Program-made: the position numbers and the translations under genes
Source: a virus
Length of the DNA stretch: 64,000 nucleotides
IMG/VR virus record: IMGVR_UViG_3300025098_000013
Span: 114,077-178,076 of that record
Direction: 5' to 3' (one strand)
Shown: positions 7,983 to 17,800 of the stretch, in pieces
Position numbering within the stretch: position 1 is the stretch's first letter
Layout: each line of letters starts with the position of its first letter
The notes under the pieces: model-generated
Databases searched by the model: none
What the model saw: only the letters and a program-made list of their open reading frames with translations
Told to the model about the DNA's origin: nothing

Positions 7983-8337
7983 GGATACTGAATTATTTAA
8001 AGGTAAGTCTTTCTCGGATATTATGTCAGACATATATTCCAATCAAAAAAAGAAAGACCGCCAAATCAAACTACTGATTGCTCAACTCGAACCAATGGTT
8101 AAGAGTTTGGGTGATGCATCAGTAGTTGTACCTTTGATAAAAGAATACTTAGATATATCAGTTCGTAATGACGATGCTTTAATTAAATTAGCAGCAATCG
8201 TCCAACGTATGATGAAGGACAACAATTCGGGCTCAGATGGTGGTATGTTATTATCACCAGAGGAGAAGAGACAATTGATGGATGCTATTGATGAGGTTGA
8301 GAAAGACCTACCTAAAGACGATGGGGGTGATGAATGA
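7975..8337 (+). CDS. Hypothetical protein following the late sigma gene, 120 aa
   Basis: This is a helical acidic protein with a good ribosome site (GGAGG) inside the end of the sigma gene and an 8-base overlap with it. The C-terminus (SPEEKRQLMDAIDEVEK then DDGGDE) is strongly acidic. The position suggests a role in late transcription or baseplate assembly, but nothing in the sequence proves either. A T4 gp33-type co-activator was considered. The size fits, but the hydrophobic clamp-binding tail is absent. Confidence 0.6.
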   Translation: MDKDTELFKGKSFSDIMSDIYSNQKKKDRQIKLLIAQLEPMVKSLGDASVVVPLIKEYLDISVRNDDALIKLAAIVQRMMKDNNSGSDGGMLLSPEEKRQLMDAIDEVEKDLPKDDGGDE

Positions 8338-9332
8338 AATATGCACAAGTATTAGAAGTATATTTAGATGATGATAACCCCAACGGACCCTACTCAATAC
8401 AAGCTTCTCTAAAAGAATCAAATACAAGTAAACGTATTTTAGCTAAGCCATTAAGTATACTTAGTAAAACTATTCCTGTTGTTGGTGAGTATGTATGTAT
8501 ACAAAAAGCACCTTCTGATTTCATATCTGCTACGGGTGGTGGTGCTACTGTATTTTATTACTCACATCCGGTTTCATTACAAGGTAATGTAAATAATAAT
8601 ATATTAGAAAACGCAACCAGACTTGAAGGAAGTACGATTGGTGGTGATTATAATATTACCTCAGCCGGAGTTCCGAACACATCAGGCCCTTCTAAATCCG
8701 ACCCTAAGAATAAAGAGTTCAAAATAGTATCAAACCTATCACAATTACAACCATACTCAGGTGATATTATACATGAGGGTAGGTTTGGCCAATCAATTCG
8801 ATTTGGGTATACTCCACAAAATTCAGATTCTAAGATTAAACCATCTTGGACCTCAACTACACCCGAATCACCAATCACTATTATTCGTAATGGCGCTGGT
8901 AACTCAAATGGGTATAATAAATTTGTTATAGAAGATATCAATGATGACGACTCATCTATATACTTAGCTTCTAAACAAAAGGTTGGAATTAAGTCGTCAA
9001 ATAACTTTACGTTAGGAGTTACACCCACATCTCTATATACTAAACCACAAATAGTATTAAACTCGGACCGACTCGTTCTAAATTCAAAAAAAGACTCAGT
9101 TCTAATCAGTGGTGCTAAATCGGTAAATGTATCAACGTCCAATTGGAAAGCTGATATGGATGTCATATTCAGTCAGTTGGAATCAATCACCGATGCACTA
9201 TTACAGTTAGCACCCCAACTAACTGCGGCTGCCAATACTGGTGGGCCAGTCCCATCACTAACGGCCGGTGGTCCTCAATTGTTATCTACGATTACTCAAG
9301 TAAAAACTCAGTTAACATTAATGAAACAATAA
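8334..9332 (+). CDS. Baseplate hub/spike-like protein (gp5-like)
   Basis: This 332-residue structural protein has an N-terminal region that looks like an OB-fold (residues about 1-80). A GDIIHEGRFGQSIRFG block (about 143-158) follows; I associate it with gp5-type baseplate proteins of marine T4-like phages. The C-terminal region is a repetitive beta-strand segment (VLNSDRLVLNSKKDSVLISG), as in spike beta-prisms. No lysozyme domain is visible, so it would be a spike without the T4 lysozyme module. It lies directly before gp25, which fits a baseplate role. Confidence 0.6.
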   Translation: MKYAQVLEVYLDDDNPNGPYSIQASLKESNTSKRILAKPLSILSKTIPVVGEYVCIQKAPSDFISATGGGATVFYYSHPVSLQGNVNNNILENATRLEGSTIGGDYNITSAGVPNTSGPSKSDPKNKEFKIVSNLSQLQPYSGDIIHEGRFGQSIRFGYTPQNSDSKIKPSWTSTTPESPITIIRNGAGNSNGYNKFVIEDINDDDSSIYLASKQKVGIKSSNNFTLGVTPTSLYTKPQIVLNSDRLVLNSKKDSVLISGAKSVNVSTSNWKADMDVIFSQLESITDALLQLAPQLTAAANTGGPVPSLTAGGPQLLSTITQVKTQLTLMKQ

Positions 9333-9356
9333 TTATATATAAACATATTTATTATC

Positions 9357-9839
9357 ATGGATACAAAGAAACTAATTAAGGCAATTCAACTCATCATTAA
9401 AGAAGAGGTAAAGAAGGAAGTCTCTAAACGTGAGAAGTCTTTACGAGCTTCTATTATAAAAGAGATAAAGCAATCACAACCAAACGTTGTTGATAAAGAC
9501 CCGCTTGATGTAGACCACGTATTTGAATCTAATACTAAAATAAATAAATCATTTACCGGCAACGCAACGTTAAATGATATGTTAAACGAAACCGCTGATA
9601 GTGGTGAGTGGAGAAGTATTAATTCAAATGGAGTTGGTGGTGGTATGTTTGATGCATCACAAGCACAGGCGTTCGCTGGTGGTATGGGTCAACAACCACA
9701 AGTGTTACAAAACGCAGATGGTAGAACAATACCAACTAATCAGCTACAACAAACTGACGCAGGTAAAGCGGTAGTTGACGCACTAACACGTGACTACTCA
9801 GGTTTAATGAAACATATAAATAATAAGAAGGGTAGCTAA
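9357..9839 (+). CDS. Hypothetical structural protein between spike and gp25, 160 aa
   Basis: The first 40 residues are a highly charged helix (IIKEEVKKEVSKREKSLRAS). The middle and end are Gly/Gln-rich and low-complexity (GGGMFDASQAQAFAGGMGQQ). The stop overlaps the gp25 start (TAATG). The composition suggests an assembly or linker protein. A motif close to the late-promoter consensus (ACATATTTATT, 9343-9353) ends only three bases before the ATG, leaving no room for a normal leader. Confidence 0.55.
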   Translation: MDTKKLIKAIQLIIKEEVKKEVSKREKSLRASIIKEIKQSQPNVVDKDPLDVDHVFESNTKINKSFTGNATLNDMLNETADSGEWRSINSNGVGGGMFDASQAQAFAGGMGQQPQVLQNADGRTIPTNQLQQTDAGKAVVDALTRDYSGLMKHINNKKGS

Positions 9840-10273
9840 TGGCATCCCGTAATGAATTTAGTATCAATCCTTTAGACTTAAAAAGGAATAAGGCAGTTGG
9901 AGTTTTGTTACCATTGGGTGGTAGTCCATTATTTAAACTATCATATACAACTGAAGAGCAGGCTATATCTAATCTTAAAAACTTGATTTTAACAAGAAAG
10001 GGTGAACGTCATCTTCAACCAACATTTGGTTCCGATGTATACTCATTGTTATTTGAACAAATGACAGAAGACTTAGCAGATGATTTGGAAAGTTCACTAC
10101 GAGATGATATTAAATTCTGGCTTCCATATATTATTATAGATAGTATACGAGTAATTACCAACGAAGATAATAATAGAGTAAACATAAATTTAGTAGTTAA
10201 GGTAACTGACCGTGGGGCAAACACAAAAATAACAATTCTTGTTTCAGAGCAAGGTAATATATCTATTGTTTAA
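9839..10273 (+). CDS. 25: Baseplate wedge subunit gp25
   Basis: This 144-residue protein of the gp25/GPW family (T4 gp25 is 132 aa) has the signature ILTRKGERHLQPTFGSDVY and LLFEQ near residues 50-75. A conserved Asn/Val-rich strand region follows (INLVVKVTDRG). gp25 is a core wedge component that links the gp6 ring to the sheath and is shared by contractile injection systems. It sits directly before gp6, the same order as in many myophages. Confidence 0.9.
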   Translation: MASRNEFSINPLDLKRNKAVGVLLPLGGSPLFKLSYTTEEQAISNLKNLILTRKGERHLQPTFGSDVYSLLFEQMTEDLADDLESSLRDDIKFWLPYIIIDSIRVITNEDNNRVNINLVVKVTDRGANTKITILVSEQGNISIV

Positions 10274-10282
10274 GGATAAGAC

Positions 10283-12193
10283 ATGGCTGATAAAATAAAA
10301 AAAGATGTAAATTTAATAGGTAGAGACTTCGGTGATATCCGTAAGAATCTAATTGACTTTACTAAAACATATTTCCCAAATACCTATAATGATTTTAATG
10401 AATCATCTCCTGGTATGATGTTTATGGAAATGGCGGCATATGTGGGTGATGTACTTTCATATTATACCGATGTTCAATTAAGAGAATCTGTTTTAGAAGA
10501 AGCTCAAGAAAAGTCTAATGTATTTACAATAGCACAATCATTTGGGTATAAGCCAAAGTTAAATGTACCAGCAACAACCGATATGACTGTGTATCAGATA
10601 TTACCTGCGATGGGTAGTGGTGATAATGTTAAGCCAAACTTTGACTACGCATTAACCTTAAAAGAAGGTATGGTCATTGGTTCAACTGAAAGTCCCAACG
10701 TTGAATTTACTACTATAAATAAAGTAAGATTTGCACAATCATCTTCATTCGACCCCACTGACGTTTCGGTTTATCAAATTGACGAAACAACAAACGAACC
10801 TATCTATTATTTATTAAAAAAATATGTTAAAGCAGTTAGTGGTAAAAGTGAAACATCTACATTTAACTTTGGTTCTCCAAAACCTTACGATAAAATAAAA
10901 ATAGAAGCGGATGGTTTGATTGATGTAATAAGCATCATGGATGATGATGGTGATGAGTGGACTAAGGTTGAGTATCTAGCACAAGACACTGTGTTTGAAG
11001 AATTACCAAACACTACCGATTACTCATTAGCCATGGCTGCTTACGCAAATGAGACACCATCATTACTTAAACTAAAAAGAGTACCCAAACGTTACATTAC
11101 ACGTATAACTGACGATGGTACACTCGACATTCAATTTGGAGCAGGGGTATCATCAAATTCAGACGAAGAGATACTTCCAAATCCGGATAACGTTGGCTCC
11201 GCACTATATCCCGCAAGTGGTGACCTTGACCAAGGGGTTGACCCATCAAACTTTATGTACGCTAAAACATATGGTGTAGCTCCAGCTAATACCGAATTAA
11301 CTGTTACATACCGAATAGGTAATGGTGTTTCTGATAACGTTCCATCTTCTGATTTAACAACGATTGTAGAACGTGTAATTGAAACTGATGGTAGTAGGTT
11401 GGTTGGTGATGTTTTTAATGTAGTTAAAAACTCAATAGCAGTAACGAACGAAGTAGCAGCAACTGGCGCCCAATTTGAAGAAGAGATTGAGCAGGTACGT
11501 AACAACGCTCTTGCATATTTTAGAGCACAAAATAGAGCCGTAACCAGAGAAGACTACTTACTTAGAGCGTACGCATTACCACCACAATTTGGTTCGGTAG
11601 CAAAAGCATATGCTGCACCTGACTTCCAAATCAATACTTTATTGGATGATGGTCCGGACCCAATTCCAAATCCATTAGCAATTAACTTCTATACATTAGG
11701 ATATGATTCTAAGAAAAAGCTTACTCAGTTAAACAATGCTACAAAGCAAAACTTACAAAACTATTTGTCTTACTATCGTATATTAACTGATGCTGTAAAT
11801 ATTAAAAATGCATACATCGTAAATATTGGTATCAACTTCGAAATAATAGTATTACCAAATTACAATTCAAATGAGGTTCTCTTAAAATGTATCAACACAT
11901 TAAAAGAATTATTCAAAATCGAACGTATGGCTATTAACAAACCGATAAATCTAACTGACTTATATGTTAGCTTGGATGGAGTTGATGGTGTTCAATCGGT
12001 AGTCAGACCTAATAAAGAAGATGAGGGTGGGTTACAAATTATAAATAAATTTGGCGGAACTTATTCTGATAATAAATATAGTACAAAAGAAGCTACCAGA
12101 AATGGTATAGTGTATCCACCAAAAGACCCAACTTGTTTTGAAATAAAATATCCTGACGTAGACATCGTAGGTAAAGTTGTATCATTATTTTAA
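10283..12193 (+). CDS. 6: Baseplate wedge subunit gp6 (baseplate J-like)
   Basis: At 636 residues it is close to T4 gp6 (660 aa). The N-terminal YVGDVLSYYTDVQLRESVLE block (about 53-72) is typical of gp6 and baseplate J proteins, as is the C-terminal AVTREDYLLRAYALPPQFGS segment (about 425-445). gp6 forms the continuous ring that holds the wedges together and controls sheath contraction. The gene sits between gp25 and further baseplate proteins, with 9-10 base gaps. Confidence 0.9.
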   Translation: MADKIKKDVNLIGRDFGDIRKNLIDFTKTYFPNTYNDFNESSPGMMFMEMAAYVGDVLSYYTDVQLRESVLEEAQEKSNVFTIAQSFGYKPKLNVPATTDMTVYQILPAMGSGDNVKPNFDYALTLKEGMVIGSTESPNVEFTTINKVRFAQSSSFDPTDVSVYQIDETTNEPIYYLLKKYVKAVSGKSETSTFNFGSPKPYDKIKIEADGLIDVISIMDDDGDEWTKVEYLAQDTVFEELPNTTDYSLAMAAYANETPSLLKLKRVPKRYITRITDDGTLDIQFGAGVSSNSDEEILPNPDNVGSALYPASGDLDQGVDPSNFMYAKTYGVAPANTELTVTYRIGNGVSDNVPSSDLTTIVERVIETDGSRLVGDVFNVVKNSIAVTNEVAATGAQFEEEIEQVRNNALAYFRAQNRAVTREDYLLRAYALPPQFGSVAKAYAAPDFQINTLLDDGPDPIPNPLAINFYTLGYDSKKKLTQLNNATKQNLQNYLSYYRILTDAVNIKNAYIVNIGINFEIIVLPNYNSNEVLLKCINTLKELFKIERMAINKPINLTDLYVSLDGVDGVQSVVRPNKEDEGGLQIINKFGGTYSDNKYSTKEATRNGIVYPPKDPTCFEIKYPDVDIVGKVVSLF

Positions 12194-12203
12194 AAGGTAG
12201 AAG

Positions 12204-14294
12204 ATGATTTATAGAATATATCCAAAAAAAGACGCAACCATATACGAAGACTCCGCTCGTAAAAATCAAAACACGGGTAAGGATGAGATTCTTGAAATCG
12301 GTAAGTTTTACGATACTGATAACACCTCTTTATTGGGTAATAGTAGAGCACTCATTGAATTTGATTTAAAAGAAATATCATCTTCAATAGCCAATGGGGA
12401 CATCACATCACCACAATATAGATTGAGAGTTGAGAATATTGAAAGTCGTGAAATTCAATCTGAATACGACTTATTTGTATATCCGTTATATGAGGGGTTT
12501 ACCGAAGGACTTGGTTCTCAAGATGACAAACCACACAATGAATCAGATGTTAGTTGGGTAACACGAAGTTTATCAGAAGGGTGGGATATATTGAATTCCA
12601 CAGTTGGTAAGCCAGTTGACCCATCATTAATTCCAGCACTTGAAACTTACTACAACTTTAATTCAAATGCAGGTAACTTTGAGTTAGTTGAACCAATACT
12701 TGGTACTGATGGTAGTTCACCATCATTACAAGCAATCGATGGGGCATTGGTGTTATCGGCATCCAACTATGGTGGTGGAACTGCCGCTCTATCCTCATCA
12801 TTGGATGAAGGTAAAGTCTACACAATATCATTTGACGCAAAGCAATTGTCGTTATCTGGAATTGATTTTAGAGTATATAAGCCAGATGGTTCATATTATG
12901 ATGATAGTGAAGTTAGTGGTTATTTTGATTCATTATTGGGTAGTAAATCATATGAGATGTCATTCACAGGCTCGGCTGCTGTAAATGGTAATAAGATACA
13001 TAAAGTCTTATTTACATTCTTTGATGATAATGGTAGTAACGGGTCGGATGGTCAGCTTGATAACTTCTTCGTATACAGTAATGTAGAGAATGATGTAATA
13101 TTTCTTGACCAATTCAATATAGATGGTGACCTACCATCTACGTATGTTGTAAATGACATTATTTTAAGTGAACACCAATCTAAACAAATCACCACTATTA
13201 AAGATGGTGTACTGATAATGTCAGCGTCAAATTTCGGTGGTGCTACATTAAATCGTAAAGCAACATTACAAGACACACTAATATACACAGCAAGTTTTAG
13301 TATAGATCCAGGAACAATACATACAAGTTCAGCTGATGGGTCTCCATCCGGTATTGTATTTAGTATTCAAGAACCTGATGGTAGGCTTTTAGACTCGTCT
13401 GAATATTTACAAAACTCATATGTATCAAACTTAACATCGTCAAACGATGTCACGGTATTTTTTAAAGCACAACAGGATGGGAATCACAACTTTAGATTTA
13501 CATTCTTTGGTAGTGGTAGTGGTGATTTTAGTGGGTCTTTAGATAATTTCTCACTCAAAACCCCAAATGTATTAACGTCTTCATATTATACTGATTTTAA
13601 ATACGATGCGCACTGGATTTCTAATCAAGGTGGTGGTACATGGTTTACTTCATCATTCAACACAGGTAAACATTACTACCAATCTTTTGATAAGTACACG
13701 TCTAATTTGGATGTCGAAGTAACTGATTATGTAAATGATTGGTTGGATGGTACACGAACCAATAATGGTTTCATTGTTAAAAAATCTAAAACGGATGAAC
13801 AATCAACAACTAAGTTTGGTTCAATCAAATTCTTCTCGTCAGATACCAACACAATCTATCCACCGGTATTAGAAGTAAGATGGGATGGTGATTCATTCGA
13901 TACGGGTGCACTATCCGCGCTGAGTGGTGATGATATCATACTATATGTTAAGAATTTGTCAACTGAGTATAAAGAAAGTTCCAAAGCCAAGATTAGAGTC
14001 TATGGTAGAGAACGTTTTCCGGCACGTACATTTTCATCAACATCAAATTACAAATTGGTTAAATACCTACCAGCTACCTCATACTACTCGGTAGTTGATG
14101 CTGAAACAGAACAGGTAATTATTCCGTTCGACACTACTTATACTAAGGTGGGTTGTGACTCCGAAGGTAACTATTTTAACTTTTGGTTTAATGGACTTCA
14201 ACCGGAACGATTCTATAAGTTTATATTTAGGGTAGACCAGAATAGTACAACAAAATATTATGATGATAACTTCTATTTTAAGGTGGTTAGATAA
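12204..14294 (+). CDS. Baseplate/tail structural protein, DNRLRE-like with two jelly-roll-like modules
   Basis: This 696-residue protein starts IYPKKDATIYEDSARKNQNTG and continues with SRALIEFDL, the pattern of DNRLRE-type beta domains found in surface proteins. Two related modules follow, about residues 150-295 and 296-452. Each contains a GALVLSASNYGGG-like strand (second copy GVLIMSASNFGGA), then YTISFD or YTASFS, and ends FTFFDDNGS or FTFFGSGSG plus LDNF. They look like carbohydrate-binding jelly rolls. The original DNRLRE-like region resumes after them (FKYDAHWIS onward). This probably adds surface-binding modules to a baseplate component. The stop overlaps the next start by one base. 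Confidence 0.65.
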   Translation: MIYRIYPKKDATIYEDSARKNQNTGKDEILEIGKFYDTDNTSLLGNSRALIEFDLKEISSSIANGDITSPQYRLRVENIESREIQSEYDLFVYPLYEGFTEGLGSQDDKPHNESDVSWVTRSLSEGWDILNSTVGKPVDPSLIPALETYYNFNSNAGNFELVEPILGTDGSSPSLQAIDGALVLSASNYGGGTAALSSSLDEGKVYTISFDAKQLSLSGIDFRVYKPDGSYYDDSEVSGYFDSLLGSKSYEMSFTGSAAVNGNKIHKVLFTFFDDNGSNGSDGQLDNFFVYSNVENDVIFLDQFNIDGDLPSTYVVNDIILSEHQSKQITTIKDGVLIMSASNFGGATLNRKATLQDTLIYTASFSIDPGTIHTSSADGSPSGIVFSIQEPDGRLLDSSEYLQNSYVSNLTSSNDVTVFFKAQQDGNHNFRFTFFGSGSGDFSGSLDNFSLKTPNVLTSSYYTDFKYDAHWISNQGGGTWFTSSFNTGKHYYQSFDKYTSNLDVEVTDYVNDWLDGTRTNNGFIVKKSKTDEQSTTKFGSIKFFSSDTNTIYPPVLEVRWDGDSFDTGALSALSGDDIILYVKNLSTEYKESSKAKIRVYGRERFPARTFSSTSNYKLVKYLPATSYYSVVDAETEQVIIPFDTTYTKVGCDSEGNYFNFWFNGLQPERFYKFIFRVDQNSTTKYYDDNFYFKVVR

Positions 14295-14800
14295 TGAATA
14301 AACGTGGCGTAAGACGTAATGGTAGAGGTCAGATAATCTCATACGAGATTGATGGCGCATCCGATTCTAATGTAGATTCACAAATATATGGTGATGTTAC
14401 ACTTACATCGGATGATAATAATTATAGTAGTACTATAAAGCATGACTTGATACAAAGGTCAAGTCGGCCATTTTTTAATTCAGACCAGCAGCCAATATCT
14501 GTTTCGTATGAAACGTATACTGATGTTGAATTTTCTGATGAGTTTATAAATGAAGTAGATATTAAGGAACCACGTGATGTGTTTGCTGTATTTACGTTCC
14601 AATCTTTAGTAAGAAATATAAATGAAGGTGTGGTAGGCCCAACGGCAGGTCCAACCGGCCCACAAGGTACGACAGGTCCAACAACAGGTTTTGGTTCAAC
14701 AACTCCAACGACAGGTTTTGGCTCAACCGGTCCAGGCCGACCATCCCCAACACCGTCACCAAGCGGACCTTCGGGTGGTGGATTTAAAGGCGGACTATAA
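14294..14800 (+). CDS. Structural protein with short collagen-like tail, 168 aa
   Basis: The first 115 residues form a polar domain with no recognised family. From about residue 117 there are Gly-X-Y-like runs (GPTAGPTGPQGTTGPTTG), then a Pro/Ser/Gly-rich tail ending in GGGFKGGL. Short collagen-like segments often trimerise phage fibres. It lies between two large baseplate genes, so it may be a small trimeric attachment. Confidence 0.6.
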   Translation: MNKRGVRRNGRGQIISYEIDGASDSNVDSQIYGDVTLTSDDNNYSSTIKHDLIQRSSRPFFNSDQQPISVSYETYTDVEFSDEFINEVDIKEPRDVFAVFTFQSLVRNINEGVVGPTAGPTGPQGTTGPTTGFGSTTPTTGFGSTGPGRPSPTPSPSGPSGGGFKGGL

Positions 14801-14803
14801 TAT

Positions 14804-17800
14804 ATGTCATTGGATAGATTTAAAAATAAAGAAGAAGTTGTTGGGTTCGTTCCAACCTATGGAAACACATTTAACGATGGTGTCGATGGTACTCTTAGAC
14901 CATTAACTGTAAATGATGTTGATGGTACACTTGCGCCCGGAGTTTTATCAAAACTCAGACCCAACATGGAACGTCATGTATATTCTGGTGAAAACTTATT
15001 AAAGTCAACATACAAACTACCAATACCATATTCTGAAAATGGTAACACGTATCCACTAATAACATTACAGCCTGAGAAAGATATCCGTGATGATGGATAC
15101 TTACAAGGAGTTTATAGTATAGTTTACAACTTCATGCATAAATTAAATGATGGTGTAAAAGTTAAAGCTATTGGTGGTGATAGGACTGAAGTATTACTTA
15201 CTGTAAAAGACCCATACCAAATTTCGGAAGCGTCTATCATTAATGGGAACGTGGGTTCAAGTATTAACAAGCCAGTTATCACTTCTAATGGAAATCCGGT
15301 GGTTGCCAATGCATTGTCAGCGAAATCACTCATGACCGCGTTTCAGTTACCATCCGGACCTATTAATATCAACCCCAATCCACTTCCTCGTGATTTTGAA
15401 ACACTAAAAGACTTATACTTCCAGCGAGCAAACACTGATTCTACCTTTACACAAAATAGACCTGACTTTGTATTGAACTTAGGTGATAACAATATAATTG
15501 ATATTGCAAGTGTGTATTTTGACCAAACACGTGTAGGGTTAGAGTTGACTGAGAAATCATATCCAAATCGTGGTGGTAGATATAACCACGATGGTGGTGG
15601 TTTGATTTCAACCACGTATGTACCATTCGATAGACTATCAGAAAAGTTAGGTGTATTTACTGAATTTTTAGAAATATACACACCAGCTATCGGTGAACCA
15701 ACCAAGGTGACTGATGAAAACGGAAATACATTCAATGCTGCTGGGCGCATGACAGGTCGATGGAGAAGATTTTCACTATACTATGATGACAATAACCAAC
15801 TTCAATGGAATGGGGCTAGAACATTTGACATCAATCAAGGTGACTCTAATTTACCAGCAGTAACCCAAGCCCGAAGTGTAAGGGTTATTGAAACTGGCAA
15901 AAAAACTAATACTGATTTAAGTAAACTATACTTAACATACAAAAAATATAATACTGATTTTGCATTTGATGTGAAGGATATTGTTGTTAAGTTAGCATCA
16001 CCATTACCCGATAATATAGTTGTTAATAATTTAGTAGAATTAGATGCACGTATTAAAGAAAGTTGGGTAGAGAAGTTAGTTATATTTCCAAGTATAGCTA
16101 ATGTAAGTAGACCTAACTTTTCACAACCCAACTTTGAGTTAGATATGTCTGATGTTAAAAGTGCGGGTGGTACAGAATGGCAGAATTGGAACTCGTTGTT
16201 AGACGTAAACGCAACAACGTCACAACAATTAATAAATAAATATTTTAGTGGGTCGTTGGGTTCTATTGACTTAAACATAGACTATTCTGATTTTAAAAAT
16301 TATGTACATTTTTCATCCGCAACTGAACGTGTAGATAATTTCTTATACAAATTACAGCAAATCGAAGCTTACGATTCACGAATAAACACATTACTTAACG
16401 TTAGTGGTTCTGAAGCTATAACCAATATATCTCAATCAATGGTCCGAAGAGATACGTTGATTGGTGGTTTCGATGGATTTGAAAACCACTTGTATTATTC
16501 TGAACAACAAAGTAACTATACCCACTGGTCGTCATCAATATATACTATTAAACCATACCCTAAACAATCAACATTTCCTCATGTGTTAAAACCAACTACA
16601 TCTGTTGAAGGTACAACTTGGTATCAAAACACATACGCTAGCGCATCGTTGTTTGATGAATTTAATGATGCTTCTCTTAGAAATTCGATACCAATTTACC
16701 TAAAAGCAGACCCTCGTAATACAGAGTATATCACATTCGTAGATATGATTGGCCAACACTTTGATATTCAGTGGACATATATCAACGCATTAACGAGTAT
16801 AAATGAACGAGAAGAACACTTCAATGATGGTATGCCTGATGAGGTACTAAAGTCGGTAGCAGACTCTCTTGGGTGGAAATTGTCAACAGGATATTCAGAC
16901 GTATCTCTTTGGAAATATGCATTGGGTGTTAATGCGGATGGAACTAAATCACAAACCGGTACGTTGGAATCTAAGCCACGTGAGCAAATAACACATGAGA
17001 TTTGGAGACGTATTGTAAATACAATTCCCATGTTGTACAAGACGAAGGGGACTGCTCGTTCAATTAAAGCACTACTATCCACATACGGAATCCCACAGGC
17101 ATTCTTGAAGATTCGTGAGTGGGGTGGTCCTACGATATCCACTCGTAAAAGTGTTTATGAGCAAGAACGATTTGTAAACAAACTACAAGCGTCACCATCT
17201 AAATATATTTCAAATCCATGGGATGATATACAGTCTGATAGACCAAACTCAATTGAGGTTATTGGTAAAATGCCTAAAGGTAATTATCATATCTTACGAT
17301 TGAGTGATACATCTGATAATGTAGATTTATTTTGGGACTACTTAAATGAAACCGCAAGGCTTAGGTTACGTGTAAATAGTACTGATATCATATCATCATC
17401 ATATGTTCCTTATAAAGAACGTAGAGAAGTTGCGATATCTTTGAATTCAAGTTCAATTGACATCAACGCTGCGTGGGTTGATGATTGGGGTGAACTACTC
17501 GCAAACCCAACAGCAACATTAAGTGGTGGTAACTCAACATTCAATAGTGTATGGACCTCAACGGGAACAGTTCAAGTACCTGGTCCTACAACGGATACAA
17601 ATGTAAACTCATATGAGACCGCAAGTATTCAAGAGATTAGATATTTCAGAGATACTATCTCAAATGAAATCATAACCGAACACGCTAAGAATAGAGAAGC
17701 ATATTTTAGTGATGACAACACAACTGATTTAGATATTGATACTTCATTCGATAAGTTGATGTATCGAATATTTCCAGATAGTGGATTCAAAACCAATAGT

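Noticed and set aside
7975-8337. T4 gp33-type late co-activator after the sigma gene
   Set aside because: The size and position fit, but the hydrophobic C-terminal clamp-binding motif is missing, so only a hypothetical label is given.
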